This document shows positions 8,889-20,981 of a stretch of DNA of 64,000 nt, one piece after another. Positions within the stretch are counted from its first letter, which is position 1; each line of letters begins with the position of its first letter. The stretch spans positions 124,001 through 188,000 of the forward strand of contig NZ_SMKV01000004.1 in assembly GCF_004348445.1 (NCBI RefSeq), given 5' to 3'. The position numbers and the translations under genes were made by a program. Under the pieces are notes generated by a model. That model was given only the letters and a program-made list of their open reading frames with translations. It was not told where the DNA came from and did not search any database. This DNA is from Saccharopolyspora aridisoli (GTDB lineage: Bacteria; Actinomycetota; Actinomycetes; Mycobacteriales; Pseudonocardiaceae).

Positions 8889-8922
8889 TACAACAAAAGA
8901 TACATCAAAGAGGTGATGATGT

Positions 8923-9624
8923 ATGGACCACCACTTGCCCGCCCCTACGATGGCTGTCGTGACCACTGCCCCGCACGAGCTCGAAGCAGCACCCACATCG
9001 ATGGCCGAGCGCGCCTACGCCGCCATCCAGGACCAGCTGATCATGCTCGACATCCCGCCGATGTCCCCCATCGACGACCTGGCCCTGAGCGACGCCCTCG
9101 GCATCGGCCGCACGCCCGTCCGCGAGGCGCTCAAGCGCCTCGAGGTGGACCGGTTGGTGGTCTCCTACCCGCGCCGCGGCACTTTCGCCTCCGGTGTCGA
9201 CATCACCGACCTCGCCTACATCTCCGACATCCGCGTGCACCTCGAGCCGATGGCCGCCCGCCGTGCCTCCGAGAACGCGCCCGAGGCCATGCGCGTCAAG
9301 CTGACCGAGCTGGCCGAGGCGATTCAGGACGACGACGTCATGCTCAAGTCGCGCCACGAGCTGATGCAGTGGGACTTGCGGGTGCACCGCTCGATCTACC
9401 GCGCTGCCGGTAATCCCCACCTGGAAGACACCCTGGTGCGCTACAACAACCTCGCCACGCGGATCTTCTGCGTGTTCTTGGACCGGATCACCCATTTCGA
9501 CCGGCACGTCGACGAGCACGTCGGCCTGTTGCGAGCCGTAGCAGACGGCGAGAGCCGCAAAGCCGAGAAGATCGCCGAAGACCACGTCGACGGATTCGAG
9601 AAGGCGATCCGGGCGATCATGTGA
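8923..9624 (+). CDS. GntR-family regulator with FCD ligand domain
   Basis: A 233-residue regulator. A winged helix-turn-helix (about 28-90, with IGRTPVREALKRLEVDRLV) is followed by an all-helical FCD domain (about 95-225). FCD metal-site residues are visible: DLRVH (Asp and His) and later His residues in DRHVDEHVGLL. Start ATG 8923 has GAGGTGA at 8911-8917. It is divergent from pabB and convergent with folP. The palindrome in its own promoter region recurs before glyA, mscR and both importers, so it most likely represses the island and is released by a pathway intermediate. The effector is unknown. Confidence 0.9.
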   Translation: MDHHLPAPTMAVVTTAPHELEAAPTSMAERAYAAIQDQLIMLDIPPMSPIDDLALSDALGIGRTPVREALKRLEVDRLVVSYPRRGTFASGVDITDLAYISDIRVHLEPMAARRASENAPEAMRVKLTELAEAIQDDDVMLKSRHELMQWDLRVHRSIYRAAGNPHLEDTLVRYNNLATRIFCVFLDRITHFDRHVDEHVGLLRAVADGESRKAEKIAEDHVDGFEKAIRAIM

Positions 9625-9642
9625 CCGCCCGGCGCCTCCCAC

Positions 9643-10512
9643 TCATCCCTCGACGGCCTCGAGCACCTTGAGCGCGTCGACCGTGGCCGCCACGTCGTGC
9701 ACCCTGAGCAGCTTCGCCCCGCGCTGCGCTGCCAGAACGGCGGCGGCAACCGAAGCCGCCTCCCGGTCCCCGACCGGCCGACCGGTGATCTGGCCGAGCA
9801 TCGACTTGCGGGACAAACCAGCCATCACAGGTGCGTCGAGCTCGGTGAACCAGCTCAGCGACCCCAGCAAGGTCAGGTTGTGCTCGAAGGTCTTGCCGAA
9901 CCCGAACCCCGGGTCGATCACGATGTGCTCACGCGGGATCCCCGCGCTCACGCACGCATCGATGCGCCCCCGGAGGAACGCGACCACGTCGACGAGCACG
10001 TCCTCGTAGCTCGGGTCGTCTTGCATGACGCTCGGGGCGCCGAGCAGGTGCGACAGGCACACGGGCACGCCCAGGTCCGATGCCACCTCGACCGCGCCGG
10101 GATTCCGGAGCGCACGCACGTCGTTGATCAACGACGCGCCCGCGGCCACGGCCTCCCGCATCACCTCGGGTCGCGAGGTGTCGATCGACAGCGGAACGTC
10201 CGTCTGCGCTGACAGCTGCTCGATGACCCCCACCACGCGGTCGAGCTCCTCAGCGACGCTGGGCGGGCACGCACCCGGCCGAGTGGATTCACCACCGATG
10301 TCGAGGATGTCAGCACCCTCGTCGATCAAGCGGAGTCCACGCCACACGGCGGCGCCGCTGTGCCAGTAAGCGCCGCCGTCGGAGAACGAATCCGGTGTGA
10401 CGTTGAGGATCCCGCACACCAGCGTGCGCGGACCTCGGAGCAGTCGCAGCAACGTGCCGGCAGCAGCTGCGGGTGCCCTCGGTACCACGGCAGTGGGCAG
10501 CGGACTCGTCAT
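9643..10512 (-). CDS. folP: Dihydropteroate synthase (FolP)
   Basis: A 289-residue TIM-barrel enzyme joining p-aminobenzoate to the pterin pyrophosphate to give dihydropteroate. Both family signatures are visible: LVCGILNVTPDSFSDGG (about 31-47) and DILDIGGESTRPG (about 68-80), with IDTSRPEV, DPGFGFGKT and GLSRKSMLG further on. It is the third gene of a run fchA-folD-folP, with its ATG overlapping the folD stop by four bases. Its position in a methyl-catabolism island suggests it helps keep the tetrahydrofolate pool filled; whether another folP exists cannot be told from this window. Confidence 0.95.
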   Translation of the reverse strand: MTSPLPTAVVPRAPAAAAGTLLRLLRGPRTLVCGILNVTPDSFSDGGAYWHSGAAVWRGLRLIDEGADILDIGGESTRPGACPPSVAEELDRVVGVIEQLSAQTDVPLSIDTSRPEVMREAVAAGASLINDVRALRNPGAVEVASDLGVPVCLSHLLGAPSVMQDDPSYEDVLVDVVAFLRGRIDACVSAGIPREHIVIDPGFGFGKTFEHNLTLLGSLSWFTELDAPVMAGLSRKSMLGQITGRPVGDREAASVAAAVLAAQRGAKLLRVHDVAATVDALKVLEAVEG

Positions 10513-11387
10513 GCTCGACTCCGGGAAGCCGACTCGATCGTGTGCCGGAGCAGCAGCGCTGTCGTCACCGGCCCCACTCCGCCGGGAACCGGGGTCAACC
10601 CGGCCACCGAACCAGCCACTTCCGCCTCGTCGACGTCGCCGGTCAAACCGCCGTCAGCTGTCGGATTGGTTCCCACATCGATCACGACGCTACCGGGGTT
10701 GACGTGCTCAGCGCCGATCAACCCGACCCGGCCGACGGCCACCACCAGGATGTCAGCAGGACGGGTGTGCGCGGCGAGATCACGAGTGTGGCGGTGGCAC
10801 ACGGTCACGGTCGCATCGCGCTGCAGGAGCAGCTGGGCTGCTGGTTTGCCGACCACATTGGACCGTCCGACGACCACGGCCCGACGGCCCGCGAGCGGGA
10901 CCTGGTAGTGATCCAGCAGTTCCAGCACCGCTGCGGCGGTGGCCGGCACGAAAGCGGGTAGTCCGGCGCTGAGTCGCCCCAGCGACACCGGATTGGCACC
11001 GTCGACGTCCTTCTCCGGGGCGATCGACGCCGCCAGGTCCTCGACGGACGCTCCGCCGGGCAGCGGGGTCTGCAACATGATCCCGTGCACCGACGTGTCC
11101 TCGCTCAGCTCGGTGAGCCGGCTGCGGATCTGCTCGGCCGTCGCGTCTGGGCCGAGATCGACGATGTCGCACTGCATTCCCGTCTTGGACGCGGCCTTCG
11201 CGATCGAGCGGACGTACCAGGCGGTGGATTCGTCATCCGTGGCCACGACGACCGCCAAGCGCGGTGGTGCGCCGGCTGCCGCGAGCGCCTCCGCTGCCGC
11301 TGTCACCCCCGCACGGATCTCCTTGGCGAGGGCCGCTCCGCTGAGCACTGCCGTGGTCGGCTCATCGGAAACGAGCTGTCCTGTCAT
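10509..11387 (-). CDS. folD: Methylene-THF dehydrogenase FolD, cyclohydrolase lysine replaced
   Basis: A 292-residue FolD-family protein. Substrate-site Tyr58 is present in WYVRSIAKAA, Gln106 in MLQTPLPGG and the Asp in PEKDVDGANP; the nucleotide loop is VVGRSNVVGKP. The family has Y-x-x-x-K here, and that Lys (K54 in E. coli, K56 in the human enzyme) is needed for the cyclohydrolase step. In this protein the position is Ile62 (codon ATC, complement of 11202-11204). Inference: it oxidises methylene-THF to methenyl-THF but hydrolyses methenyl-THF poorly or not at all. It overlaps both fchA and folP by four bases, so production is coupled to a likely replacement cyclohydrolase. Confidence 0.93.
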   Translation of the reverse strand: MTGQLVSDEPTTAVLSGAALAKEIRAGVTAAAEALAAAGAPPRLAVVVATDDESTAWYVRSIAKAASKTGMQCDIVDLGPDATAEQIRSRLTELSEDTSVHGIMLQTPLPGGASVEDLAASIAPEKDVDGANPVSLGRLSAGLPAFVPATAAAVLELLDHYQVPLAGRRAVVVGRSNVVGKPAAQLLLQRDATVTVCHRHTRDLAAHTRPADILVVAVGRVGLIGAEHVNPGSVVIDVGTNPTADGGLTGDVDEAEVAGSVAGLTPVPGGVGPVTTALLLRHTIESASRSRA

Positions 11388-12004
11388 CGTCCGATCACCT
11401 CCCGCACCGCGGCGGTGACCTCGTCCGCGCGCGCGGTGAGGTCGTCGACTTCGGCGATGGAGGTGAGCAGCTCGCTCCGCTCCTCCGCATCGCTGATCCC
11501 GTTGAGGTTGACCTCCACGTTCACGCGCGCGGTGGTCGCTGCGGCGCGGGCGGCTTCCGCAGCAGCGGCGATATCGCTGATGACGTTGCGATTCCCGATC
11601 GGGAGCAGCTGTTCGGCCGAGCCGATGACCTGCTCGGCAACGGCGACCACCCTCGCGGGCACCCGGCCGGCCTCGACCAGGGCAGCCGCGATCGCACGCG
11701 ACCGGACCTCCTTCTGCTCGTCGGTGGAGCGCGGGAGCGCGTAGGCCGCCCCGACCGCACCGAAGGCGGAGGCATCTTCTTCGGCCAAGGTCAGTGCGAG
11801 CTCTCGGAGCTGATCGGTGTCGTTGCGCACCGCCGTGATCGTCGCGGCGTGTTCGGAGTACTTCTCGCCGTCGCTGTAGCGGGCGACCATCCCGACCAGC
11901 GCGGCGGCCTGAGCAGCGTGCAACCCAGCGCTCGCCCCGCCTCCCGGTGCGGCCACCCGGTCTGAGAGCGAGCCCAGAAAACGTTCGAGGGTTTCCATGC
12001 GCAT
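11384..12004 (-). CDS. fchA: Cyclodeaminase/cyclohydrolase family protein (FchA-like)
   Basis: A 206-residue, mostly helical protein of the formiminotransferase-cyclodeaminase C-terminal family, the usual length for stand-alone FchA. Visible family features are VAAPGGGASAG near residue 20 and PIGNRNVISDIAAAA (about 142-156). Start ATG 12004 has AAGGA eight bases upstream; the longer open frame to 12133 is not coding in character. It is first in the run fchA-folD-folP. FchA hydrolyses methenyl-THF to formyl-THF in serine-cycle methylotrophs; here it probably supplies the activity that the neighbouring FolD seems to lack. Formimino-THF cyclodeaminase is the alternative reading. Confidence 0.85.
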   Translation of the reverse strand: MRMETLERFLGSLSDRVAAPGGGASAGLHAAQAAALVGMVARYSDGEKYSEHAATITAVRNDTDQLRELALTLAEEDASAFGAVGAAYALPRSTDEQKEVRSRAIAAALVEAGRVPARVVAVAEQVIGSAEQLLPIGNRNVISDIAAAAEAARAAATTARVNVEVNLNGISDAEERSELLTSIAEVDDLTARADEVTAAVREVIGR

Positions 12005-12055
12005 GGCATCGGTCCTTCTTCTCTGCGGACTGGGAATGTGATGGCAGGAATCGGG

Positions 12056-12085
12056 CGTCGGTCCCGCAGCACTTCGGGACCGACG
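12056..12085 (-). terminator. Hairpin upstream of fchA
   Basis: CGTCGGTCCCG (12056-12066) pairs perfectly with 12075-12085 around an 8-base loop. It lies between dmgO and fchA and follows the stronger dmgO-proximal hairpin in the direction of transcription. The pair suggests that little dmgO transcript reads through into fchA-folD-folP. Confidence 0.6.
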
Positions 12086-12097
12086 AGGACTTGGGGT

Positions 12098-12136
12098 GGG
12101 GTGCGCGGCCACCGACCGTTTCAGACCGCGCACCCC
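12098..12136 (-). terminator. Terminator hairpin after dmgO
   Basis: GGGGTGCGCGG (12098-12108) pairs perfectly with 12126-12136 around a 17-base loop. It begins 11 bases past the dmgO stop on the minus strand. Confidence 0.65.
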
Positions 12137-12146
12137 GGCTTGGGGG

Positions 12147-14716
<2,570 letters not shown>

Positions 14717-14719
14717 GTG

Positions 14720-15316
14720 CTACGTGGTGGTGCGCAACTCCTCGGCCGTGTCGAGGAGCCAGTCCGCGAGGTAACCCGCGAACGACGGCCGGACGTAGAG
14801 CCGGAAGTCGTCACCGTCACCCAGGGCGAGGATCAGCACCCCGGCCTGCCCGATGCTGGTCTGCGCGCTCGATCCCTTCGGGAACGCAGCGGGTCGCAGG
14901 TCGAGCGAGCACCCGAACGACAGCAGTTCGCGCGCCAGCCCGCCGCTCACCCGGATCGAGGTGCGCTGCGCGGACACGTCCACCGCAGCGCCACCATGCG
15001 CGGACACGACCTCGACGAGCGAGCGCTCCAGCTCGTGCGGCCGGAAGACCTTGCTCGTCACGAGCCATTCATCCGGCCCCAGCCAGACGATCTGCCCCTC
15101 CGGCGTGGAGGTCCAGGTGTTGGGTTTGACCGGGAGCGCCGAGCCCAACGCGCGCTCCACTGCCGCAGCACCTGGACCGTCGGGTTCGATCCGCAGATCC
15201 GCAGCGGGCACGAGCTCCTCGGGCTTGACCACCAGACCGTCGATCGACCAGGTCAGCGCCGCCAAGGCGTGCTTCCAGCCTTCCAAGGGGTGCGTAGCGC
15301 GAAGCGTTCTAGCCAT
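14720..15316 (-). CDS. soxG: Sarcosine oxidase gamma subunit
   Basis: A 198-residue protein, the usual size for the gamma subunit of heterotetrameric sarcosine oxidase, and last gene of glyA-soxB-soxD-soxA-soxG. It has the fold of the folate-binding GcvT relatives; visible stretches are LGPDEWLV (about 79) and VDVSAQRTSIRVSG (about 112-125). Start ATG 15316 has AAGGAG upstream and overlaps the soxA stop by eight bases. The gamma subunit has no known cofactor of its own and supports assembly of the complex. Assignment rests on order and size as well as these motifs. Confidence 0.9.
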   Translation of the reverse strand: MARTLRATHPLEGWKHALAALTWSIDGLVVKPEELVPAADLRIEPDGPGAAAVERALGSALPVKPNTWTSTPEGQIVWLGPDEWLVTSKVFRPHELERSLVEVVSAHGGAAVDVSAQRTSIRVSGGLARELLSFGCSLDLRPAAFPKGSSAQTSIGQAGVLILALGDGDDFRLYVRPSFAGYLADWLLDTAEELRTTT

Positions 15317-18089
15317 CTCGGCGTGCTCCTTCCGGGTCCACCAGCACGGTTTCGCCGATCTCCGCCTCGACGAGCGCGCCGTCCACCGGGACGTGCACCA
15401 GGTCGCCGACGCGGGCGCGGCCGTTCTTCACCAGCGCCAGCGCGAACGGCCGGCCGAGTTCAGCGCTGTGATAGCTGGAGGTGACGTGACCGAGCATCGG
15501 GACCGGTGGCTCGGGAAGAGTCCCGTCTGCCCGCAATTCCACGATCTGCGAGCCCTCGCGCAACCTGGTGCGCCGATCCGTCGGGAGCAGCGAGACGAGT
15601 TGCTTCCGCAGCGGGTTCAGGTTCTCGGCACGGGAGAACGAGCGCTTGCCGATGAAGTCTTCCTTCTTCTTCGACACAACCCAGTTCATGCCCAGGTCGT
15701 GCGGGGCGACCGTGCCATCGGTGTCCTGCCCGATGATCGGGTAGCCCTTCTCGGCTCGCAGCACGTGCATCGTCTCGGTGCCGTACGGCGTGATGCCGAA
15801 GCGCTTCCCCGCCTCCAGCAACCGCTGCCACAGCGAGAGCCCGTACCAGGAATTGACGTTGACCTCGTAAGCCAGCTCGCCGGAGAACGAGATCCGTGCA
15901 ACTCGGACCGCAACGCCGTCGAGATCGGTGTCCTTCCACGACATGAACGGGAACGCCTCGTTCGACACGTCCAGATCGCGGAACACCTCGCCGACCACCT
16001 CGCGCGAACGCGGCCCGACGACCGGGAAGACCGCCCACTGCTCGGTGACCGACGCGAGGTGCACCCGCAGCTCGGGCCATTCCGTCTGGAGCCACTCCTC
16101 CATCCAGTCCAGGACCGTCGCCGCGCCGCCGGTCGTCGTGGTGACCAGGAAGCGGTTCTCCTCGATGCGCAGCACCGTGCCGTCGTCGATGATCATGCCG
16201 TCGTTGCCGCACATGACGCCGTAGCGCACCCGGCCGACCTTGAGGGTGCTCATCATGTTCGTGTAGATCCGGTCGAGGAAGACCCCGGAATCCGGGCCCT
16301 GGACGTCGATCTTGCCCAGCGTGGAGCCGTCGAGGATGCCGACACCGGACCGGGTCGCCGCGCACTCGCGCAGCACAGCGGTGTCCATGTCCTCGCCGGG
16401 CTCCGGGTAGTAGCGGGCTCGCTTCCACTGACCCACGTCTTCGAACACCGCACCGGCGTCGAGGTGCCAGGGATGCACCGCGGTGATCCGCTCGGGGTCG
16501 AACAGGCTGCCGCGTTCACGCCCGGCCAGAGCTGCGAACGCAACCGGTGTGTACGGCGGGCGGAAGGTCGTGGTGCCCAGGTCCTCGATGGGACGGCCCA
16601 GCAGTTCGGCGGTGATGCCGGAGGCGATCACGCCCGAGGTCTTCCCCTGGTCATGAGCAGTGCCGATCGTGGTGTAGCGCTTGACGTGCTCCACCGAGTG
16701 CAACCCGGCGCCGACCGCGCGGCGGATGTCGGCCACGGTGGCGTCGCGCTGGATGTCGACGAACTGCTCGGACGGGTCCCCCTCGGTGCACCAGATCACC
16801 TCTGTCGGTGTGCGGGACGGCTCCGCATCGACCGCCGGTGCCTCCGCGCCGGCCCCGTCCTGCACGACACCGGCCAGGTCGAGGGTGCCGTTGGCCGAGC
16901 CGATCACGGTGATGCCGGGCAGGCTCCCGGACGGCCGGAAGGAACCGAGCGAGGCGTCGTAGGTCAGCGCACCCTTGACGTGGCTGAACAGGTGCACCGC
17001 CGGGTTCCAACCACCCGAGACGAGCAGCAGGTCAGCGGGGACTCGGACGTCGCCGCCGCGTTTGCGAGCGACCACCGCGCCGACGTGCTCCTCGCCTTCA
17101 GCGCGGAGGACCACTGTGGACGCGGAAACCTCGACGCCTCTCGCCGCAGCACGCTCCGCCCAGTCCGGCGGCAGTTCGTCCCTGGCGTCGAGGACCGTCA
17201 CGTCCGCGCCGGCGAGGGAGAGGTCGATCGCCGCCGAATAGGCCGTGTCATCGCTGGTGAACACGACGACCTGCTGCCCTGCGAGGACGCCGTAGCGGTG
17301 CAGGTAGTCCCGCGCTGCCGAGGCGAGCATGATCCCGGGGAGGTCGTTGTTCTCGAACACGATCGGACGCTCGTGGGCACCGGCTGCGACGACCACCTTC
17401 AGCGCGCGGATGCGGTGCACGCGTTGCCGACTGCGGTTCGACGACTCTGTGGCACCGGGGTGGCCGCTGCGGCGCTCCAGGGCGAGCACGAACCCGTCGT
17501 CGTACTGGCCGAACGCCGTGGTGCGCTGCAGGTGCAGGACCTCCGGGTTCGCCGCCAGCTCGGCGACGACCTCCGCCACGAACTCCAGCGCCGGGCGTCC
17601 CCCGATCCGCTCAGCACCGGTCAGGCTGCCACCTGCGGTGGCACGATCGTCGAGCAGGACGACGCTCTCCCCGGCGCGGGCGGCGCTGCGCGCCGCGAGC
17701 AGCCCAGCCGGGCCCGCGCCGATCACGAGGGTGTCGACGTGCGTGTGCTTGCGGTCGTAGCGGGCGGGATCGGGATGCTCGGCGAGACGTCCCTGCCCGT
17801 TGACGCCTCGCGCCACGAGTCCGTCGGTCAGCTCGACCGCGGCAGCCTGCAGCATCGGTTCCGGGAACGGCTCCTCGACCTGCACCAGTCCCGTGGCGTC
17901 CTCGGTCCACGCTGCGCCGATCCCGCGAGGCCGTCCCAGCTTCACGCTGGTGCCGATGCGGTGAACGTCGTTGGCCAGCAGGGCGGAAGCCAAGGTGTCG
18001 CCCGGGTGACCGGTGTAGGTGCGTCCGTCGAAGGTGAAGGTGAGCGTGCGACCGCGGTCGATGCGGCCATACCCGTCGACCCGGCTCAT
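15309..18089 (-). CDS. soxA: Sarcosine oxidase alpha subunit
   Basis: A 926-residue subunit. The N-terminal part has a ferredoxin-like domain (FTFDGRTYTGHPGDTLASAL, about 18-37). A FAD/NAD-binding fold follows (LVIGAGPAGLLAARSA, about 120-135), and the last ~400 residues form an aminomethyltransferase-like domain (ISFSGELAYEVNVN, MHVLRAEKGYPIIGQDTDG). In the complex, alpha binds NAD+ and takes the methylene group from sarcosine onto THF, giving methylene-THF and glycine. Its ATG overlaps the soxD stop by four bases. Confidence 0.95.
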   Translation of the reverse strand: MSRVDGYGRIDRGRTLTFTFDGRTYTGHPGDTLASALLANDVHRIGTSVKLGRPRGIGAAWTEDATGLVQVEEPFPEPMLQAAAVELTDGLVARGVNGQGRLAEHPDPARYDRKHTHVDTLVIGAGPAGLLAARSAARAGESVVLLDDRATAGGSLTGAERIGGRPALEFVAEVVAELAANPEVLHLQRTTAFGQYDDGFVLALERRSGHPGATESSNRSRQRVHRIRALKVVVAAGAHERPIVFENNDLPGIMLASAARDYLHRYGVLAGQQVVVFTSDDTAYSAAIDLSLAGADVTVLDARDELPPDWAERAAARGVEVSASTVVLRAEGEEHVGAVVARKRGGDVRVPADLLLVSGGWNPAVHLFSHVKGALTYDASLGSFRPSGSLPGITVIGSANGTLDLAGVVQDGAGAEAPAVDAEPSRTPTEVIWCTEGDPSEQFVDIQRDATVADIRRAVGAGLHSVEHVKRYTTIGTAHDQGKTSGVIASGITAELLGRPIEDLGTTTFRPPYTPVAFAALAGRERGSLFDPERITAVHPWHLDAGAVFEDVGQWKRARYYPEPGEDMDTAVLRECAATRSGVGILDGSTLGKIDVQGPDSGVFLDRIYTNMMSTLKVGRVRYGVMCGNDGMIIDDGTVLRIEENRFLVTTTTGGAATVLDWMEEWLQTEWPELRVHLASVTEQWAVFPVVGPRSREVVGEVFRDLDVSNEAFPFMSWKDTDLDGVAVRVARISFSGELAYEVNVNSWYGLSLWQRLLEAGKRFGITPYGTETMHVLRAEKGYPIIGQDTDGTVAPHDLGMNWVVSKKKEDFIGKRSFSRAENLNPLRKQLVSLLPTDRRTRLREGSQIVELRADGTLPEPPVPMLGHVTSSYHSAELGRPFALALVKNGRARVGDLVHVPVDGALVEAEIGETVLVDPEGARRDG

Positions 18090-18397
18090 GCCCGCACCTC
18101 CGGCTTCGTCGATTCCAAGCCCGGAACGCTGGGCACCGGTTCACCGACTCGGTAGATGGCCAGGAACTCGTAGGTGCGGGTGTCCCGGACTGCGTTGAAC
18201 CAGCGCCGGCAGCCCGTGCTGTGGCACCACCGCTCCGGGAACGGCCCCTTGTCGTTGTCGCGGTAGAACACGAACTCAGCCCATTCCTGGTCCGACAGCG
18301 CAGCAGGGCTCTCCGGGTAGGAGACGTCGGCTTGGCCGCCGTAGTGGAACTCGACCTCCTCGCGGGGGCCGCACCAAGGGCAGTGGATCAATTGCAT
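18086..18397 (-). CDS. soxD: Sarcosine oxidase delta subunit (zinc protein)
   Basis: A 103-residue subunit with the family zinc site: IHCPWCGPREE at residues 4-14 and WCHSTGCRRWF (about 57-67). The motif YGGQADVSYP and the pair DNDKGPFPERW are characteristic. It lies 18 bases after soxB and overlaps soxA by four bases. It is a structural, zinc-binding component of the SoxBDAG enzyme. Confidence 0.95.
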   Translation of the reverse strand: MQLIHCPWCGPREEVEFHYGGQADVSYPESPAALSDQEWAEFVFYRDNDKGPFPERWCHSTGCRRWFNAVRDTRTYEFLAIYRVGEPVPSVPGLESTKPEVRA

Positions 18398-18415
18398 GGC
18401 TAGCAGTCCTCGGTT

Positions 18416-19654
18416 TCAGTGGGCGACGGCAGCGGCACCGTGCTCGTCGACGAGCGCTCCGGTCGTGAAGCGGTCGAGGCTGAACGGCGCGACGTGCGGA
18501 TGCGGTTCGCCGTGGGCGATGGTGTGCGCGTAGCACCAGCCGAGCCCCGGCGTGACCTTGAACCCTCCGGTCCCCCAGCCGGAGTTGACGTAGACGTTCT
18601 CGAACGGTGTGCGCCCGACGATCGGGCTCGCGTCCGGGGTGACGTCGACGATTCCCGCCCAGCTGCGCAGCAGGTGCGCACGGGCGAAGACCGGGAACAG
18701 CTCCACGGCAGCGGCCATCTGCCGCTCGATGATGTGGAACGCGCCGCGCTGCCCGTAACCGTTGTAGGAGTCCACGCCTGCGCCCATCACCAGCTCGCCC
18801 TTGTGCGCCTGGGAGACGTACACGTGCACGGCGTTGGACATCACGATGGTCGGGTGCACGGGCTCCAGCAGCTCCGAGACCAGCGCCTGCAACGGGTGAG
18901 ATTGCAGGGGAGCGCGGACGCCGAGCTCGTCCAGCAGGACGGAGGTGTGCCCGGAGGAGCACAGCGCGACGGTCCCGCAGGCGATGTCACCACGACTGGT
19001 GCGCACGCCGGTCACCCGTTCACCGTCCACGGTGAACCCGGTGACCTCGCAGTCCTGGATCAGGTCGATCCCGGCCTCATCCGCACTTCGCGCGAATCCC
19101 CAAGCGACGTAATCGTGCTTGGCGATCCCAGCCCGGGGTTGGTAAGTCGCGCCCTGCACCGGGTAGCGGATGTCGTCGGAGACGTTGACGATCGGGCAGA
19201 CCCCCTTGACCTCTTCGGGGCTCAGCCACTCCGCATCGATGCCGTTGAGCTTGTTGGCCTCGACGCGCCGGATCGAATCTCGGACGTCCTGCTCGGTGTG
19301 GGCGAGGTTGAGCACGCCGCGCTGGGAGAACAGGATCGGGTAACCGAGTTCGTCCTCGAGGCCTTCCCACAGCTTCAAGGCGTGCTCGTAGATCGCAGCC
19401 GATTCGTCCCACAGGTAGTTGGACCGGATCAGCGTGGTGTTGCGGGCCATGTTCCCGCCCGCGAGCCACCCCTTCTCCAGCACGGCGACGTTGGTGATGC
19501 CGTGGTTCTTCGCGAGGTAGTGCGCGGTCGCCAAACCGTGCCCCCCGCCACCGATGATGACCACGTCGTAGGACTTCTTCGGCTCCGGGTTTCGCCAGAG
19601 GAAATCCGGGTGATCGGGCAGGTCCGCGCCGGGAGGCGTGGAGTTCGCGTTCAT
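18416..19654 (-). CDS. soxB: Sarcosine oxidase beta subunit
   Basis: A 412-residue flavoprotein subunit. It has [19 protein letters not shown] (31-49) for FAD and [11 protein letters not shown] (70-80). His180 in [13 protein letters not shown] is at the site that carries covalent FMN in this family. The beta subunit oxidises sarcosine; electrons pass through FAD and FMN to oxygen, making hydrogen peroxide. Its start ATG overlaps the glyA stop by four bases, so it is translationally coupled. Confidence 0.95.
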   Translation of the reverse strand: MNANSTPPGADLPDHPDFLWRNPEPKKSYDVVIIGGGGHGLATAHYLAKNHGITNVAVLEKGWLAGGNMARNTTLIRSNYLWDESAAIYEHALKLWEGLEDELGYPILFSQRGVLNLAHTEQDVRDSIRRVEANKLNGIDAEWLSPEEVKGVCPIVNVSDDIRYPVQGATYQPRAGIAKHDYVAWGFARSADEAGIDLIQDCEVTGFTVDGERVTGVRTSRGDIACGTVALCSSGHTSVLLDELGVRAPLQSHPLQALVSELLEPVHPTIVMSNAVHVYVSQAHKGELVMGAGVDSYNGYGQRGAFHIIERQMAAAVELFPVFARAHLLRSWAGIVDVTPDASPIVGRTPFENVYVNSGWGTGGFKVTPGLGWCYAHTIAHGEPHPHVAPFSLDRFTTGALVDEHGAAAVAH

Positions 19655-20952
19655 GCCTGCAGCTCCGGGTACAGAGGACGGCTCTGGGCGAGTTTCGCGA
19701 CGCGCTCGGTGAGGGCGTCGAGGCCGGCTTGCGGCGTCTCGGGGCGCAGCGTCAGCGCGATGATGTCCGCGACCTCGCGGAAGTCCTCGTCGTCGAAGCC
19801 GCGCGCAGCAAGCGCGGGAGTGCCGATGCGGACGCCGGAGGAGACCATCGGCGGTCGCGGATCGAACGGGACCGCGTTCCGGTTCACCGTGATGCCGACC
19901 TGGTGCAACCGGTCCTCGGCTTGCTTGCCGTCCATCTCGGAATTGCGGAGATCGACCAGCACCAGGTGGACGTCGGTCCCACCGGACACCACGCCGACGT
20001 TCTCCTCCAGCAGCAGCCGGTCGGCCAGGATTCTCGCCCCGGCCAGGGTGCGCTCCTGCCGCTCGCGGAAGGCGGCCTCTCCGGCGAGCTTGAACGCCAC
20101 CGCCTTGCCCGCGATCACGTGCTCGAGCGGACCGCCTTGCAGCCCCGGGAAGACGCTGGAGTTCAGCTTCTTGGCCAAGCTCCCGTCAGCGAGCACGACA
20201 CCGCCTCGCGGTCCTCCCAACGTCTTGTGGGTGGTCGAGGTGACCACGTGGGCGTGCGGCACGGGCGACGGGTGCAGACCGGCTGCGACAAGTCCTGCGA
20301 AGTGGGCCATGTCCACCATCAGGTAGGCACCGACCTCGTCGGCGATCCGGCGGAACTCCGCGAAGTCCAGGTGCCGCGGATAGGCCGACCAACCCGCGAT
20401 GATCAGCTTGGGCTGCCGTTCCTTCGCCAGCCGCTCCACCTCGTCCATGTCCACGAGGTGGTCGTTCTCGCGCACGTGGTACGCCGCGGCGTCGAAGTAC
20501 TTCCCCGAGAAGGTCAAGCGCATCCCATGCGTCAGGTGCCCGCCGTGCGCGAGGTCCAGGCCGAGGAAGGTGTCGCCCGGCTCCAGCAGCGCGGCCATGA
20601 CCGCGGAGTTCGCCTGAGCTCCGGAGTGCGGCTGCACGTTCGCGTAGTCGGCGCCGAAGAGCGCCTTGACCCGGTCGATGGCCAGCTGCTCGATCTCGTC
20701 TACGTTCTCGCAACCACCGTAGTAGCGACGCCCCGGATACCCCTCGGCGTACTTGTTGGTCAGCACCGACCCCTGGGCCTGCATCACGCTCAGCGGCGCG
20801 AAGTTCTCGCTCGCGATCATCTCCAACGTGTCGCGCTGGCGAGCCAACTCCCGGTTGACGGCCGCATGGACCTCCGGATCCGTCTCCGCCAAGGGAAGAC
20901 CAAGCGCGTTCTCGGCGCTCTCCGCCCCCTGACGATCAACCGTTGCGGACAT
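19651..20952 (-). CDS. glyA: Serine hydroxymethyltransferase
   Basis: A 433-residue PLP enzyme that interconverts glycine plus methylene-THF with serine. Visible: IASENFAP near residue 43, [16 protein letters not shown], and the PLP lysine Lys243 in [16 protein letters not shown] 20952 has a strong AGGAGGT. It is first in the operon with soxBDAG, so glycine and methylene-THF released by the oxidases can be condensed directly. A TTGACA (complement of 21003-21008) and the operator-like palindrome lie just upstream. This may be a catabolic paralogue of a housekeeping glyA; that cannot be judged from the window. Confidence 0.96.
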   Translation of the reverse strand: MSATVDRQGAESAENALGLPLAETDPEVHAAVNRELARQRDTLEMIASENFAPLSVMQAQGSVLTNKYAEGYPGRRYYGGCENVDEIEQLAIDRVKALFGADYANVQPHSGAQANSAVMAALLEPGDTFLGLDLAHGGHLTHGMRLTFSGKYFDAAAYHVRENDHLVDMDEVERLAKERQPKLIIAGWSAYPRHLDFAEFRRIADEVGAYLMVDMAHFAGLVAAGLHPSPVPHAHVVTSTTHKTLGGPRGGVVLADGSLAKKLNSSVFPGLQGGPLEHVIAGKAVAFKLAGEAAFRERQERTLAGARILADRLLLEENVGVVSGGTDVHLVLVDLRNSEMDGKQAEDRLHQVGITVNRNAVPFDPRPPMVSSGVRIGTPALAARGFDDEDFREVADIIALTLRPETPQAGLDALTERVAKLAQSRPLYPELQA

Positions 20953-20981
20953 GCGGCCACCTCCTGGTGTATCTGTAATCG

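Noticed and set aside
14853-18155. An 1100-codon open frame on the plus strand opposite soxA
   Set aside because: It mirrors soxA, soxD and soxG in an antisense frame. Long antisense frames are expected in high-GC genes, and it has no recognisable domain.
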